Of a DNA stretch of 64,000 nt, positions 63,149-64,000 are shown piece by piece (the first letter of the stretch is position 1; each line of letters starts with the position of its first letter). The notes beneath the pieces are model-generated. The model worked only from the letters and a program-made list of their open reading frames with translations, did not search any database and was not told the origin of the DNA. Made by a program: the position numbers and the translations under genes. Source of the DNA: JANMGV01 sp037440405 (GTDB lineage: Bacteria; Planctomycetota; Planctomycetia; Pirellulales; Pirellulaceae); assembly GCA_037440405.1 (NCBI GenBank), contig JBBIUE010000003.1, positions 1 to 64,000 of the forward strand. Reading direction: 5' to 3'.

Positions 63149-64000
63149 TTAAGCTGGACTAGAGGTTGGCCTGGAATAGAACGGAAGCGGGACGACTCGC
63201 CCAGATGTTCGACTTCCACGAATATCGACATCGACGACGGTTCCAGGCGTATTTAAGTTCGGAGCAATATAGGCCATGGCGATTGGCTGCTGGAGCGTCG
63301 GCGAGAAGCTTCCGCTGGTGACGACTCCGACACAGCGGGAGTCCATATCGAAAATTCTGGCTTCTTGCCGAGCCGCTCGCTTTCCGTCCAGCATCAATCC
63401 AACCCGCACCGGGGCCTGCGAATCATCTTTGGCCCGAAGCAAAGCAGCCTTGCCGATGAAATCACGATCTTTGAATTGGACGGCAAAACTCAGTCCCGCT
63501 TGCATGGGATTCGTGTTTTCGTCAATCTCATGACCGTAAAGCGGCATGGCAGCTTCCAGTCGCAACGTATCGCGCGCCCCAAGGCCCGCAGGCATGATGC
63601 CGACTTTTCTGCCCGATAGCATGAGGTTCTCCCAAACGCGTTCCGCGTCTTCCTTGCGGATGATCAGTTCCAAACCGTCCTCACCCGTGTATCCAGTTCG
63701 CGAAACGATGCACGGCTTATGCATTTGTTCGGTGACCCGGCCTCGATAGTAGCCCAAATTCTGCACGTGTTCGGGAAATAATGGCTTGCAAACGCTCATC
63801 GCTTGAGGTCCCTGAACTGCAATCATGGCGGTCTGTTCAGTGGTATCCGTCATTTGAACCTGCGGAAACTCTGACAGTTGACGTTCAAGCCAATTCCAAA
63901 TCTTGGATCGATTACCAGCGTTTACGACGAGGAGGAAGTAGGGATGACTACTCGGAGTCTCCAACGAATAGAGTAATACGTCGTCGAGGATGTTGCCATC
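63149..64000 (-). CDS. gcvT: Aminomethyltransferase (glycine cleavage T protein), N-terminus outside window
   Basis: GcvT releases ammonia and passes the methylene group to tetrahydrofolate. The frame remains open to the window end (DGNILDDVLLYS at the edge), so the 5' end lies beyond base 64000. Visible motifs include ILDDVLLY, VVNAGNRSKIW, VQGPQAM, SRTGYTGEDGLELI, GLGARDTLRLEAAMPLYGHE and GVVTSGSFSPTL. First gene of the visible part of the gcv operon. Confidence 0.96.
   Translation of the reverse strand, partial: DGNILDDVLLYSLETPSSHPYFLLVVNAGNRSKIWNWLERQLSEFPQVQMTDTTEQTAMIAVQGPQAMSVCKPLFPEHVQNLGYYRGRVTEQMHKPCIVSRTGYTGEDGLELIIRKEDAERVWENLMLSGRKVGIMPAGLGARDTLRLEAAMPLYGHEIDENTNPMQAGLSFAVQFKDRDFIGKAALLRAKDDSQAPVRVGLMLDGKRAARQEARIFDMDSRCVGVVTSGSFSPTLQQPIAMAYIAPNLNTPGTVVDVDIRGSRTSGRVVPLPFYSRPTSSPA

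Overview
The window looks like a chromosomal segment from a planctomycete, most likely a Pirellulaceae-type organism. The evidence is the lineage-typical protein families: PSCyt1/DUF1549/DUF1553 cytochrome, DUF1501, DUF1559 pseudopilin, PVC-type dehydrogenase with ThuA, a LEPR-XLL leader on a giant surface protein, a PEP-CTERM protein, DUF1684, NfeD, a split gcvPA/gcvPB and an mtEFG2-like second EF-G. Coding density is ordinary, with short intergenic gaps and many 4 to 16 base gene overlaps. There is no CRISPR array, prophage or rRNA operon. One 13-N assembly gap (56347-56359) breaks a gene.

Layout. 1-4654 (+): the 3' part of an ATP-dependent DNA ligase, a DEXH helicase and a PdeM-like phosphoesterase, overlapping head to tail as a ligase-associated DNA repair operon. 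5110-17299 (-): mtEFG2-like EF-G, moaC, a Vps10/BNR exported protein, a ~1500-residue ThuA/dehydrogenase/HEAT/cytochrome c protein and a Gfo/Idh oxidoreductase. 17767-18432 (+): a protein of four tandem zinc ribbons. 18821-19169 (+): a tRNA-Ile(CAU) gene split by a 276-nt group I intron between U33 and C34. 19167-21336 (-): a cobalamin riboswitch followed by a DUF1559 pseudopilin and a DUF4465 PEP-CTERM protein. 21546-22016: a 30-bp direct repeat pair and an IS30 transposase remnant. 22309-24437 (-): a TPR protein and a DUF481 barrel.

24684-29116 (+): the PSCyt1/DUF1549/DUF1553 plus DUF1501 pair. 29412-39619 (+): a 3081-residue LEPR-XLL/subtilase/P-domain/RTX-like protein with an almost perfectly regular 321-bp internal repeat, translationally overlapped with a DUF1684 protein. 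39810-44326 (-): SDR, NfeD and a lipoprotein. 44410-54085: xylulokinase, RNase R (-), a receiver protein, DUF423, DUF2203 (-), an ExeA-like ATPase (-), RsmE, a small PHA-granule-like protein and a DegT aminotransferase. 54171-58758 (-): a C25-like (gingipain-type) peptidase, an esterase-like protein lacking the nucleophile serine, and an FHA protein. 59011-64000 (-): gcvT (partial), gcvH, gcvPA, gcvPB and a lipoate ligase/octanoyltransferase, together a glycine cleavage operon that carries its own lipoylation enzyme.

The two most notable observations are the group I intron inside tRNA-Ile(CAU) and the B12 riboswitch placed over a DUF1559 plus DUF4465/PEP-CTERM pair, which suggests a surface protein for cobalamin capture. 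Both rest on primary-sequence motif recognition and have not been checked with covariance models.
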